Origin: BRHc4a sp049323755
GTDB lineage: Bacteria > Bacillota > Desulfotomaculia > Desulfotomaculales > Desulfocucumaceae
DNA length: 64,000 nucleotides
NCBI GenBank assembly: GCA_049323755.1
Contig: JBMOPE010000018.1
Span: 173,665-237,664, forward strand
Direction: 5' to 3'
Part shown: positions 32,146 to 40,981 of the stretch, piece by piece
Position numbering within the stretch: position 1 is the stretch's first letter
How the letters are laid out: each line of letters starts with the position of its first letter
The notes under the pieces: model-generated
Database searches by the model: none
The model's input: only the letters and a program-made list of their open reading frames with translations
What the model was told of the DNA's origin: nothing
Position numbers and translations under genes: made by a program

Positions 32146-34494
32146 ATGGGGGTTAGCCAAAGCTACCGGATTATTTACACCGGCACCGTGCAGGGTGTGG
32201 GTTTCCGCCCCTATGTATATAATCTGGCCCTTACCCTGGGCCTTTGCGGCTCTGTGGGAAACACCGGGGAAGGTGTGCTGGTGGAATTGGAAGGGGAGGC
32301 TGAAGAGGTAAATAAGTTTATCAGGGAAGTGGAAATCAATCCTCCCCCCCTGGCCAGAATTTCTAAGTGTGATGTGGTATCTGCCCCCCGGCGGGGATTA
32401 CAGGGTTTTACCATACTACCCAGTGAAGGTTTTTCCCAGGGGGCTTCAGTGGTGCCGCCGGACGCGGCCCTTTGCGCCCAGTGCCGGGAGGAGATACTCT
32501 CCCGCCGGGACCGCCGTTACCTATATCCCTTTACCAACTGTACCAACTGCGGGCCGAGATTTACCATCTCTTCCCGGCTGCCTTACGACCGGGTAAACAC
32601 CACAATGGCTGTTTTCCCCATGTGCCCGGAATGTGCCCTGGAATACAGCAATCCCCGGGACCGCAGGTATCATGCCCAACCGGTGGCCTGCCAGGTTTGC
32701 GGCCCCACAGTATGGCTTACCGATGGCCGGGAGAATAGGCTGGACGGCTTTTGGGCCAGTGAGTGCGGGCGTTTGCTTAATGAAGGGGCCATACTGGCGG
32801 TCAAGGGGCTGGGAGGATTTCACCTGGTTTGTGATGCCTTCCAAAGAGAGGCAATTATTAAATTGAGAAGAAGAAAGAGCCGGCCCCAAAAGCCTTTGGC
32901 AGTGATGTGCCGGGACATTGAAACTGTAAAAGAGCACTGCATCGTTTCTCCCCGGGAGGAAGAATTATTAAAATCGCACCATGCTCCCATAGTATTGCTG
33001 AAGAGAAAGGTCAATAACAGCTTGCCGGAGGAACTGGCCCCCGGGGTGGCCACTTTGGGTGTCATGCTGCCCTATACTCCAATGCATTTGGTTTTATTGG
33101 ACTATTCAGCCGCTGTGCTGGTTATGACCAGCGGCAACCGCAGCGGTTTACCTCTGGTTAAAGACAACCAGGAGGCTTATGCCGAGCTGGGCCGCATTGC
33201 AGATTATTTTCTGATGCATAACCGTGAAATTTTAAACCGTTGCGATGATTCTGTTGTGTCCTTATGTTCCGGTGAGGAACATTTCTTCCGGCGTTCCCGG
33301 GGATATGTACCGGCACCGGTGCCGGTACCGGTAAGCGAAGGGCCGGTGGTGCTGGGGAGCGGTGGGGAAATGAAAAATACCTTCTGTCTTTTAATAGGTG
33401 GAAATGCCTACTTAAGCCAGCATATTGGGGACATTTCCCTGCTGGAGGGACAGGAAAGCTATAAAAGATCTCTGGATAATTATTGCCGCCTTTTGGGCAT
33501 CAATCCCGAAGTGGTGGCCCAGGATCCTCACCCTGATTACCATGTGGATGGATTAACCTCGTCTATACAAAGCCGGTGGCGGTTTAACGTTCAGCACCAC
33601 CATGCCCATATGGCGTCCTGTATGGCGGAAAACGGGATTGATGAGCCGGTAATAGGGTTAATTATGGACGGCACGGGGTATGGACTGGATGGCAAAATAT
33701 GGGGCTTTGAAATTTTAGCCGGTGACTATGGAAATTTTGAAAGAATATGTCATTTAGCCTATCTGCCCTTGCCCGGGGGAGAAAGGACGGTAAAAAACCC
33801 ATGGGTTTGCGCTGTATCCTGTTTGATTGCTTTTCTGGGGGACACCGGCTATGAGACTGCACGGTCCCTTTTTCCGGATAAGACTACTGAAATTAAGATC
33901 ATCAAAAAAATGATTGAAGAAAATATCAACAGCCCCCCGGCTTCCAGCTGCGGCCGGCTATTCGATGCGGTGGCCGCTATTCTGGGTGTTTGTAAGGTAA
34001 ATACCTATGACGGGCAGGCGGCTATTGAACTGGGAGAGACTATAAATAAGGAAAGGGGACACACCTCCTCTACTGAGCTTGGCTCTGGAGTCGGAGGAAT
34101 GTCCCCGATTGAAGAGCCTGAATTAAGGCCTTATCCTTTTACAATAATACATGATATCATCGACCCGGCCCTGATGTTCGAGGCCATTTTAATGGATCTG
34201 CAGTCAGGTATTCCGGTTTTGGAAATTGCCCGCCGCTTCCATGATACAGTTGCCGCCATGGCGGTGGAGGGGGCGGAGAAGGCCAGAAAAGTAAAGGGAA
34301 TAAATATTGTGGTATTAAGTGGCGGGTGCTGGCATAATAAGTACCTTTCAGAAACTGCCCGCAGGTTGCTGCAAAGAAAAGGATTTGAAGTTTATTATCA
34401 CCGGGTTGTTCCCCCGGGGGATGGGGGAATATCTCTGGGGCAGGCAATGGTGGGATATACACGATGGAAAAATCGTGTGTTGGGGGGGGGATAA
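32146..34494 (+). CDS. hypF: hydrogenase maturation carbamoyltransferase HypF with in-frame repeat insertion
   Basis: Transfers carbamoyl phosphate-derived carbamoyl to HypE. Domains: acylphosphatase (YTGTVQGVGFRPYVY, 8-95), two Zn-finger sets (CAQC, CTNC, CPEC, CQVC; ~105-185), YrdC-like domain (GAILAVKGLGGFHLVCDA ~205), and Kae1-like domain with HHHAHMASCMAENG and IMDGTGYGLDG. 782 residues, slightly long: residues ~635-656 (KERGHTSSTELGSGVGGMSP) are a translated GGGGACA element inserted in frame before YPFTIIHDI. ATG 32146 follows GGGAGGG. Its end touches the regulator gene through a G9 tract. Confidence 0.93.
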   Translation: MGVSQSYRIIYTGTVQGVGFRPYVYNLALTLGLCGSVGNTGEGVLVELEGEAEEVNKFIREVEINPPPLARISKCDVVSAPRRGLQGFTILPSEGFSQGASVVPPDAALCAQCREEILSRRDRRYLYPFTNCTNCGPRFTISSRLPYDRVNTTMAVFPMCPECALEYSNPRDRRYHAQPVACQVCGPTVWLTDGRENRLDGFWASECGRLLNEGAILAVKGLGGFHLVCDAFQREAIIKLRRRKSRPQKPLAVMCRDIETVKEHCIVSPREEELLKSHHAPIVLLKRKVNNSLPEELAPGVATLGVMLPYTPMHLVLLDYSAAVLVMTSGNRSGLPLVKDNQEAYAELGRIADYFLMHNREILNRCDDSVVSLCSGEEHFFRRSRGYVPAPVPVPVSEGPVVLGSGGEMKNTFCLLIGGNAYLSQHIGDISLLEGQESYKRSLDNYCRLLGINPEVVAQDPHPDYHVDGLTSSIQSRWRFNVQHHHAHMASCMAENGIDEPVIGLIMDGTGYGLDGKIWGFEILAGDYGNFERICHLAYLPLPGGERTVKNPWVCAVSCLIAFLGDTGYETARSLFPDKTTEIKIIKKMIEENINSPPASSCGRLFDAVAAILGVCKVNTYDGQAAIELGETINKERGHTSSTELGSGVGGMSPIEEPELRPYPFTIIHDIIDPALMFEAILMDLQSGIPVLEIARRFHDTVAAMAVEGAEKARKVKGINIVVLSGGCWHNKYLSETARRLLQRKGFEVYYHRVVPPGDGGISLGQAMVGYTRWKNRVLGGG
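34045..34110. repeat. GGGGACA/TGTCCCC element inserted in frame inside hypF
   Basis: GGGGACACACCTCC (34055-) and GGAGGAATGTCCCC (-34106) pair, with an inner GAGC-TTG-GCTC stem. The reading frame of hypF passes through without stop, adding about 20 residues. Confidence 0.8.
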
Positions 34495-34495
34495 T

Positions 34496-36685
34496 GTGCC
34501 GGTTGTTACTACCATTGAAGACAGGTGTAAGGCCTGTTATTCCTGTGTGCGCCAATGTCCGGTCAAGGCCATTAAAGTTGAGGTAGGGCAGTCGATGGTT
34601 GTTCCGGAGCGGTGCATCAGCTGCGGCAATTGCATAAAGGTATGTTCGCAAAATGCCAGAAAGGTGGTTAATTTGGTTCCTCAAATAGAGGAATACATAG
34701 AGGAAGGCAGGGCTGTCGCCCTCCTGGCCCCATCCTTTCCGGCTTCAATCTATCCTCTTGATCCCGGTGTTTTTTTTGAATTGCTGCGGGAGGCAGGCTT
34801 TAGTGAAATTCACGAGCTAACCATAGGGGTTGAACTGACAGTGCCAAGGTACAGGGAATACCTGGCCGGCAGGCGAGAGCCTGCTATCGGATCTCACTGT
34901 GCGGCGGTGGTGAACCTCATAGAAAAGCACTTCCCGGACCTGATACAATATCTGATCCCGGTTGACTCCGCACTGATGGCCACGGCCAAGCTTCTCCGTC
35001 AGCGCAATAAAAATTGCCGGCTTATCTTTATTGGACCATGTATAGCCAAAAAGGAGGAAGTGCTGAATGCACCGGAGGGTATCATAGATGCAGTGATGAC
35101 TTTCAAGGAATTAAAGGAATTGCTAAAAGAAAAGGAATGGGACCGCAGCATCACCTTTTGGCCGCCTCAGGAAAAAAGCTATTTACCCTCTACTTTTCCG
35201 CTGGCGGGAGGACTTATTAAGAATATTGACCCCCGGGGGAACCTCTACCGGGAAGACGAGGTTATGGTGGTGGAAGGGAAGGAAGACTGCGTCCAGTTTC
35301 TGCAGAGGCTCCAGGCAGGGAGTATTAAATGCCGTCTTGTAGATATGTTGTTTTGTAGGGGAGGGTGTATAGACGGGCCTGAGATAGCCAGTGAACTGGA
35401 CATTTTTAACAGGCAGTACCAGGTCTACCAGTATTCCCGGTCCAGAAAGAAAGAAAACCTCGGCCGGATCCCAAAGCTCCGGCTGGATCGTATCTTTATC
35501 AATAAATATGAGCCATTGCTCATCCCCGGTGAAGAGGATATAGTAAAGGTTTTAAAATATACCAACAAGAATAAGCCGGAAGACGAATTGAACTGCGGGG
35601 CCTGCGGTTACAATTCCTGCCGGGAAAAGGCCACTGCGGTTTGCCAGGGACTGGCGGAGGTGGAGATGTGCCTTCCTTATTTATTGGAGCAGTCCAGGGG
35701 CGAGGTGGAGTATTACCAGAAGCGCTGGAAAATGAGTGACGAAATAAAAGGCTATATTATTGGAGACAGTCCCTGCATACAGGGACTGAGGCAAACAGCC
35801 GTCAAAATCGGTCAGAATGACGCCACTCTGTTAATACTCGGCGAAAGCGGCGTGGGCAAGGAGGTTTTTGCCCGTGCCGTGCATATGGTAAGCCAGCGAA
35901 GTCAGGAGCCATTTATCGCAATTAACTGCGCTGCCCTGCCGGAACATCTGATCGAGTCGGAGCTTTTCGGCTATGAGGAAGGGGCCTTTACCGGCGCACG
36001 CAAAGGTGGTAAGCCGGGCAAACTGGAGCAGGCCCGGAAAGGTTCTCTCCTCCTGGATGAGATAGCCGAACTGCCACTTAATACTCAGGCTAAACTCCTG
36101 CGGGTGCTTCAGGAAAGGGAATTTGAGCGGGTAGGTGGAACCGCCGCCATCAGGCTGAACGCCAGGATTATGGTAGCCACCAACAGGGACCTCCAAAGAC
36201 TTGTTACTGAAGGAAAATTTAGAGGCGACCTGTTTTACCGGCTTAATGTAATAGCGGTTACAGTGCCCACACTGTTTCAAAGGAAGGAGGATATTCCCCT
36301 GCTGGTAGATTATTTTTTGCAGAAACTGTCTGCAGAAAACAAGTCTCCGATGAAAATGTTTTCAGGTGAGGCGCTTTCACTTTTTACCGAATATGAATGG
36401 CCCGGTAATGTGAGGGAGTTAAAAAATATTGTCGAGCAGGCGGTTTACACAGCTGACGGGAATATAATCCAGGTTCAGCATCTCCCTGATTATATCCGGC
36501 AATTAAAAGGAGAAAAGGAGACGGTTAAGCTGACTCCTATGAAAAAGGCGGTAAGGGATCTGGAAAAGGATCTTATTCTGAAGGCTTTAAAAAAGACAAA
36601 CCACAACAAGGTGGATGCCGCCAGCATTCTGGGTATGCCAAGGGCTACTTTTTATCTGAAATTAAAAGAATACAATATCCATTAG
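34496..36685 (+). CDS. sigma-54 activator with ferredoxin and [FeFe]-hydrogenase-like sensor domain
   Basis: A 729-residue enhancer-binding protein. N-terminus: two [4Fe-4S] sets, Cys11/14/17/21 and Cys40/43/46/50. Residues ~60-370 resemble the [FeFe] hydrogenase catalytic domain: SHCAAVV (Cys135), GPCIAKKEE (Cys182) and FCRGGC (Cys287, Cys291), so the four H-cluster Cys positions remain while the proton-transfer Cys is His. Next an Fe-S segment (CGACGYNSC, ~395) and a short linker, then AAA+ domain with Walker A GESGVGKE (~449-456) and GAFTGA (~496), and a Fis-type HTH (ASILGMPRATFYLKLKEY). It probably senses redox state or H2 and turns on hyp/hdr/mvh from -24/-12 promoters. Start GTG 34496 after the G9 tract. 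Confidence 0.88.
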   Translation: MPVVTTIEDRCKACYSCVRQCPVKAIKVEVGQSMVVPERCISCGNCIKVCSQNARKVVNLVPQIEEYIEEGRAVALLAPSFPASIYPLDPGVFFELLREAGFSEIHELTIGVELTVPRYREYLAGRREPAIGSHCAAVVNLIEKHFPDLIQYLIPVDSALMATAKLLRQRNKNCRLIFIGPCIAKKEEVLNAPEGIIDAVMTFKELKELLKEKEWDRSITFWPPQEKSYLPSTFPLAGGLIKNIDPRGNLYREDEVMVVEGKEDCVQFLQRLQAGSIKCRLVDMLFCRGGCIDGPEIASELDIFNRQYQVYQYSRSRKKENLGRIPKLRLDRIFINKYEPLLIPGEEDIVKVLKYTNKNKPEDELNCGACGYNSCREKATAVCQGLAEVEMCLPYLLEQSRGEVEYYQKRWKMSDEIKGYIIGDSPCIQGLRQTAVKIGQNDATLLILGESGVGKEVFARAVHMVSQRSQEPFIAINCAALPEHLIESELFGYEEGAFTGARKGGKPGKLEQARKGSLLLDEIAELPLNTQAKLLRVLQEREFERVGGTAAIRLNARIMVATNRDLQRLVTEGKFRGDLFYRLNVIAVTVPTLFQRKEDIPLLVDYFLQKLSAENKSPMKMFSGEALSLFTEYEWPGNVRELKNIVEQAVYTADGNIIQVQHLPDYIRQLKGEKETVKLTPMKKAVRDLEKDLILKALKKTNHNKVDAASILGMPRATFYLKLKEYNIH

Positions 36686-36813
36686 CATGGTTCGGGATAT
36701 ATTGTCCAAGATTTAGACTTGTATATATTTTGGAACGAGAGCTATATAAAGGGTTCATCTTTTTGATGTATAAAAACTGGAATGGTAATGCTACTAATGC
36801 CGGCCTTATGGGC

Positions 36814-36829
36814 TGGCATATATTTTGCG
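36814..36829 (+). promoter_or_regulatory. sigma-54 promoter of the hdr-mvh operon
   Basis: TGGCATATATTTTGCG matches the -24/-12 consensus (TGGCA, GG-N10-GC, TTTGC) almost perfectly. It lies ~230 bases before hdrA and after the sigma-54 activator gene. A second similar block, TAGCATAAATTTTGCA at 36862-36877, keeps the spacing but has AG in place of GG. Confidence 0.75.
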
Positions 36830-36830
36830 T

Positions 36831-36847
36831 GAAATGTGTGACATTTC
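36831..36847. promoter_or_regulatory. inverted repeat next to the sigma-54 promoter
   Basis: GAAATGT-GTG-ACATTTC is a perfect 7-bp inverted repeat directly between the two -24/-12-like blocks; a candidate binding site for a regulator, though enhancer sites usually lie farther upstream. Confidence 0.45.
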
Positions 36848-36918
36848 GAAAAATAAAAAATTAGCATAAATTTTGCATAGTCATTACTGTAGCTCAATAC
36901 AGAAAGGGAGGTTATGCT

Positions 36919-37110
36919 ATGAGGGAATAAGTGAAAAGGGGACACACCTTCTTAGGAGAAATGTCCCCAATAGTTGTCCATGAACATGACCGAACACTTA
37001 AAGATTTGATCTACCTGTGGAAAAAGTTTAGGACTATGCCTTTTGAGGACAAGGAGGAAAGATGGTGTCTAAAACAGGCGTTTATATCTGTCATTGCGGC
37101 GAGAACATAG
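36919..37110 (+). pseudogene. small ORF upstream of hdrA split by a GGGGACA element
   Basis: AAAGGGAGG and ATG (36919) start a frame MRE that ends at a TAA belonging to the repeat copy. After the repeat (palindrome 36938-36968) the same frame continues as VVHEHDRTLKDLIYLWKKFR and ends at 37110 inside hdrA. This looks like a short gene of ~45-50 codons disrupted by the element. Function unknown. Confidence 0.4.
36934..36970. repeat. short GGGGACA/TGTCCCC element upstream of hdrA
   Basis: GGGGACACACCTTCTTAGG... AATGTCCCC, closing stem GGGGACA/TGTCCCC at 36938-36968. It is the shortest copy, with the interior arms reduced to one small hairpin. Confidence 0.75.
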
Positions 37111-39098
37111 CCGGGTCTGTGGACATTGGCCGGGTAGTAGGCTATTCTGCAGCACTGCCCGGTGTCTCTGTAGCCAGGGAATATCTATTTATGTGTTCAG
37201 ACCCTGGCCAGGAATTAATCCGCAAGGACATCGAAGCGGGGATTGTGGACCGGGTTGTGGTGGCCGCCTGTACTCCCCGCACCCATGAACCCATTTTCCG
37301 GAAAGCCCTGGAAGATGCCGGTCTAAACCAGTATCTTTTGGAAATGGCCAATATCCGGGACCAGGACAGCTGGGCGCACTGGGGGGATAGAGAAGGCGCC
37401 ACACAAAAGGCCCAAAGGCTGATATCCAGCGCGGTGGCTAAGGCCAGTTTATTACAGCCGCTACAGCAGAGATATGTTGAGGTGGAAAAATCTACCCTGG
37501 TGGTGGGCGCCGGGGTTAGCGGCATGTTTGCCGCCCTGGACCTTGCCGGTATGGGCTATAAAGTTTGGCTGCTGGACCGGAGCCCGTCGGTGGGGGGAAA
37601 CATGGCCAAGCTGGATAAGACTTTCCCTACCAATGACTGCTCCGCCTGTATCCTTACCCCTGTCATGGTGCAGGTGGCCAACCATCCCAACATAGAGTTG
37701 ATCACATACTCCGAGGTGGAGGCCGTAAGCGGCTCCATCGGCAATTTTAACGTTACCGTCCGGAAAAAACAAACCTATATTGACTGGGACAAGTGCACCG
37801 GGTGCGGTGACTGTGTCACGGCCTGCCTTGGCAAAACCCCCAATGAATTCAATGAGGGTCTGGATAACCGTAAAGCGCTTTACATAGCTTTTCCCCAGGC
37901 AGTACCCAAAAGGGCCGTACTGGACCTGGACAATTGTATAAACTGTGCCGGATCACATATTGGTAAAGAACACAGGATTAATGCCAAGTCCGGGGAGCCC
38001 ATGCTGGCCCCCTGCGAAAAAGCCTGCAAAACCGGCGCCTGCGACCGTACCCTGGCTTATGTCGCCGGGGGTGAAACCTTTAATATTAACGTTGGCACTA
38101 TTATAGTTGCCGCCGGTTACCAGGCTATGCCCAAAGAACCCTTTAAGGAATACTCCCCCGATTCTCCCAATGTAATTACCTGTATGCAGCTGGAGAGGAT
38201 TCTTTCGGCAACCGGTCCAACGGACGGAGAATTTCACCGCCCCTCTGACGGCCAAAAGCCTAGAACCGTGGCTTTTATATCCTGTGTAGGCAGCCGGGAT
38301 AAAAACCATCATGTATACTGCTCCAAGGTATGCTGCATGTACATGCTCAAAGAGGCGCGTCTGATAAAGGAGAAATATCCTGAAACCGGGGTGTATATTT
38401 TCTTCATTGATGTCAGGACCCCGGGCAAGGACTTTGAAGAATACTACAATTATTGCCGGGAATTGGGGATTAAGATTATCCGGGGACGGGTCGGGGCAGT
38501 GGATCAGCTGCCCGGTGACGGACTGAGGGTCAGGGCCTATGATGTCGATATGGACACCCCGGTAACTCTGGACGCAGATTTGGTGGCTTTGGCCACAGCC
38601 ATGGAACCCTCTGCCGGCCTGGAGGATCTAGGCAGAAAACTGGGAATTACCTGCGGGTCGGAAGGGTTTTTAAAGGAAGTGCATACCAAGCTATATCCCG
38701 TGGAAACACCGGTAAAGGGTATTTATATTGCCGGCTGTGCCCAGGGGCCCAAGGACATTCCTGAGTCGGTCTCCCAGTCCAGGGCGGCTTCTTCGGCGGC
38801 GGCTGTGCCCTTGACTGCCGGCAGAGTCCCGGTGGAGCCCTTTAGCTCTTCGGTGGACCAGGAAAAATGCAGCGGCTGCGGCATCTGTGTGCCTCTTTGC
38901 CCTTATTCGGCCATCAGCCTAGAAGAAATTGGCGGCAAGATGAGGGCCGGCATTGATATAGCCCTTTGCGCAGGCTGCGGTGTCTGCGCTGCAGCCTGCC
39001 CTTCTCTGGCCATAACCCTGCAGGGATACACTGCCGATCAGATTTTTGCCCAGATAGACGCTTTGACAAATGTGGCGGGAGGTGGACCAATTGATTAG
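37062..39098 (+). CDS. hdrA: heterodisulfide reductase subunit A (HdrA)
   Basis: The flavin-containing, electron-bifurcating subunit of Hdr complexes. N-terminus YICHCGENIAG, FAD-binding GAGVSGMFAALDLAGMGYKV (~147-166), NDCSACILTP, a mid-protein ferredoxin set CTGCGDCVTAC and CINC, and a C-terminal 2[4Fe-4S] module CSGCGICVPLCP and CAGCGVCAAACP. 678 residues. GGAGG precedes ATG. With MvhADG it would split electrons from H2 between ferredoxin and a disulfide or other acceptor of HdrB. The native acceptor in non-methanogens is not established. Confidence 0.93.
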   Translation: MVSKTGVYICHCGENIAGSVDIGRVVGYSAALPGVSVAREYLFMCSDPGQELIRKDIEAGIVDRVVVAACTPRTHEPIFRKALEDAGLNQYLLEMANIRDQDSWAHWGDREGATQKAQRLISSAVAKASLLQPLQQRYVEVEKSTLVVGAGVSGMFAALDLAGMGYKVWLLDRSPSVGGNMAKLDKTFPTNDCSACILTPVMVQVANHPNIELITYSEVEAVSGSIGNFNVTVRKKQTYIDWDKCTGCGDCVTACLGKTPNEFNEGLDNRKALYIAFPQAVPKRAVLDLDNCINCAGSHIGKEHRINAKSGEPMLAPCEKACKTGACDRTLAYVAGGETFNINVGTIIVAAGYQAMPKEPFKEYSPDSPNVITCMQLERILSATGPTDGEFHRPSDGQKPRTVAFISCVGSRDKNHHVYCSKVCCMYMLKEARLIKEKYPETGVYIFFIDVRTPGKDFEEYYNYCRELGIKIIRGRVGAVDQLPGDGLRVRAYDVDMDTPVTLDADLVALATAMEPSAGLEDLGRKLGITCGSEGFLKEVHTKLYPVETPVKGIYIAGCAQGPKDIPESVSQSRAASSAAAVPLTAGRVPVEPFSSSVDQEKCSGCGICVPLCPYSAISLEEIGGKMRAGIDIALCAGCGVCAAACPSLAITLQGYTADQIFAQIDALTNVAGGGPID

Positions 39099-39663
39099 CC
39101 AGTCTCTCGAAAATGAAGTGGTAAATTTATCTGCCGGTGAGCCCGGATTTGTGGGCCAGATAAAGGAGTTGGGCGGCGAGGAAATACTGGAGTGCATTCA
39201 GTGCGGCAAGTGTGCCGCGGTATGTCCTATGGCCCTGGCCGGCTTTCCCATTTTTAACAAGAAATTGATTCAGGCCATCTTTTTGGGGGCCAGGGAAGCG
39301 CTTCTGGACGATTCCTCTATCTGGGCCTGCCAGTCCTGCAACCGCTGTACCGAGATTTGTCCCAGGGACGTCAGGCCCTTTGAAATTATTTTGGCCATGC
39401 GCCGGGTGGCGATGCGGGAATTCGCCGTGCCGGCTTTATCTGTCGAGGGCCTGAAATCACTTTATGATATCGGGCACGCCGTGTATCTAAAGGAATCCGG
39501 GCAAGCCAGACAAAAAGTGGGCCTGCCGGAAAAACCCCCCAGTGTAATTGCTTCCCCAAAGGCACTTAAAGAATTGCAGGCCATTTTACACCAGTCCGCC
39601 CTGTGGGGAATTGGCATAATCCCCATGGAAGGCAATGAAATGGCCGATAATTGTGAGGTGTAG
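39091..39663 (+). CDS. hdrC: heterodisulfide reductase subunit C (HdrC)
   Basis: A 190-residue 2[4Fe-4S] subunit linking HdrA to HdrB: CIQCGKCAAVCPMALAG and CQSCNRCTEICPRDVRPF. Start TTG 39091, five bases after GGGAGGTGG and overlapping the hdrA stop; the longer frame to 39070 would lie within hdrA. The gene order hdrA-hdrC-hdrB is shared with sulfate reducers and acetogens. Confidence 0.92.
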   Translation: MISQSLENEVVNLSAGEPGFVGQIKELGGEEILECIQCGKCAAVCPMALAGFPIFNKKLIQAIFLGAREALLDDSSIWACQSCNRCTEICPRDVRPFEIILAMRRVAMREFAVPALSVEGLKSLYDIGHAVYLKESGQARQKVGLPEKPPSVIASPKALKELQAILHQSALWGIGIIPMEGNEMADNCEV

Positions 39664-39666
39664 TGG

Positions 39667-40566
39667 ATGAAAGTAGGATTTTTTATTGGCTGCAACACTG
39701 CCTTTAACCGTCCTGATTTAGAGCAGGCAGTGCGTTTTTCCTACCCTCAGCTGGGGGTGGAAATTGATGATCTGGAAGGCCAGTCCTGCTGTCCCAGTTG
39801 GGGGACAATGCCCTCGGTGGATTTAGCGGGGTGGGGTGCCGTCAGTGCAAGAAACTTTTGCCTGGCGGAGGAAAAGAATCTGGACATTGTCACTGTTTGC
39901 GGCAGCTGTTACGGATCTTTGGCGGAAACAAGGCACAGCCTTCAAAAGGACCCGGACCTCAAAGGAAAGGTTAACGGTATATTAGGGGGGCTGGGCAGAA
40001 ATTACCGGGGTACCGCCAATGTTTACAACTCAGTTGGCTATCTGTGCAAAAATATAGACATGGATAAGATAAAGCAGTCCCTCAGGTACAGTTTACCAGG
40101 CCTGAAGGTGGCTCTGCAGCCGGGCTGCCATACCCTTTGGCCCAGCAAGATATATGTGGACAGGGAAGAGGACAGCTTCCACCCCCGTATACTTCATGAT
40201 ATGTGCCGGGCCCTGGGCGCCGAGGTGGCCGACTACAGCCGTTTAACTGACTGCTGCGGCATGGGGGGTATGAGAAGCGCCGATATGGAAAGGTCCTTTA
40301 ATCTCCTTGCCGTAAAGCTTAAGTCCATAAAGGAAGAAGCCGATCCTGATTTGATCGTCTCCGGCTGCAGTTCCTGTCTGATTCAGATAGACACTGCCCA
40401 GGGACAGCTTAATAAAGACAGGAAGATCAAGTTTGAAATACCGGTACTGCACTATATGCAACTACTGGCCTTATGCCTGGGCGCGGAGCCTCCTAAGGTG
40501 GCCGGGCTGGCCAAAACCAGTGTCAGCGGGGTAATAAATAAGATCCGGGGGGATGGACATGTCTGA
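39667..40566 (+). CDS. hdrB: heterodisulfide reductase subunit B (HdrB)
   Basis: Catalytic subunit with two CCG domains that hold noncubane [4Fe-4S] clusters. First set: VGFFIGC, GQSCCPSWG, VCGSCYGSL; second set: QPGCHTLWP, DCCGMGG, SGCSSCLIQI. 299 residues. It starts three bases after hdrC and overlaps mvhD slightly. It reduces a disulfide-type acceptor, identity unknown here. Confidence 0.92.
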   Translation: MKVGFFIGCNTAFNRPDLEQAVRFSYPQLGVEIDDLEGQSCCPSWGTMPSVDLAGWGAVSARNFCLAEEKNLDIVTVCGSCYGSLAETRHSLQKDPDLKGKVNGILGGLGRNYRGTANVYNSVGYLCKNIDMDKIKQSLRYSLPGLKVALQPGCHTLWPSKIYVDREEDSFHPRILHDMCRALGAEVADYSRLTDCCGMGGMRSADMERSFNLLAVKLKSIKEEADPDLIVSGCSSCLIQIDTAQGQLNKDRKIKFEIPVLHYMQLLALCLGAEPPKVAGLAKTSVSGVINKIRGDGHV

Positions 40567-40981
40567 TTGGAAGCCAAATATTATAGTATTTGCATGCAAC
40601 TGGTGTACTTATCAGGGTGCTGACCTGGCCGGCAGCCTCAGGTACAAGTATCCAAGCAGCATTAACATCGTCCGGGTGCCCTGCAGTGGTTCCATTGAGG
40701 CTGAGTACATTGTGGAGGCTTTGCATAAAGGGGCGGATGGAGTGCTGGTGGGGGGCTGTCACCCCGGTGACTGTCACTATAAAGAAGGGAATCATAAAGC
40801 TGCCCGGCGTTTCAAGCTGTTGCACAGATTGCTGGAAGATATGGGGGTCGAGCCTGAAAGGGTAAGATTGGAATGGATTTCCGGGTCTGAGGGCAAACGT
40901 TTCGCCCAGGTGATGAATGAATTTGACGCCACCATCCGGAAATTGGGTCAAAGCCCCAGCGGGAGGAATGGAAATGCCTGA
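40559..40981 (+). CDS. mvhD: MvhD, hydrogenase-Hdr linker subunit
   Basis: The [2Fe-2S] delta subunit that carries electrons from the [NiFe] hydrogenase to HdrA. Conserved FACNWCTYQGADLAGSLR, VPCSGSIEAEYI and GVLVGGCHPGDCHYKEGN. 140 residues. I prefer ATG 40559 (MSDWKPN) after GGGGGG; ATG 40553 is also possible. It overlaps mvhG by eight bases. Confidence 0.93.
   Translation: MSDWKPNIIVFACNWCTYQGADLAGSLRYKYPSSINIVRVPCSGSIEAEYIVEALHKGADGVLVGGCHPGDCHYKEGNHKAARRFKLLHRLLEDMGVEPERVRLEWISGSEGKRFAQVMNEFDATIRKLGQSPSGRNGNA

Noticed and set aside
34496..36685. An active [FeFe] hydrogenase enzyme
   Set aside because: Although H-cluster Cys positions remain, the classic TSCCP and GGGQP surroundings are changed, the proton-transfer Cys is His, and the domain is fused to a sigma-54 activator; a sensory role fits better.
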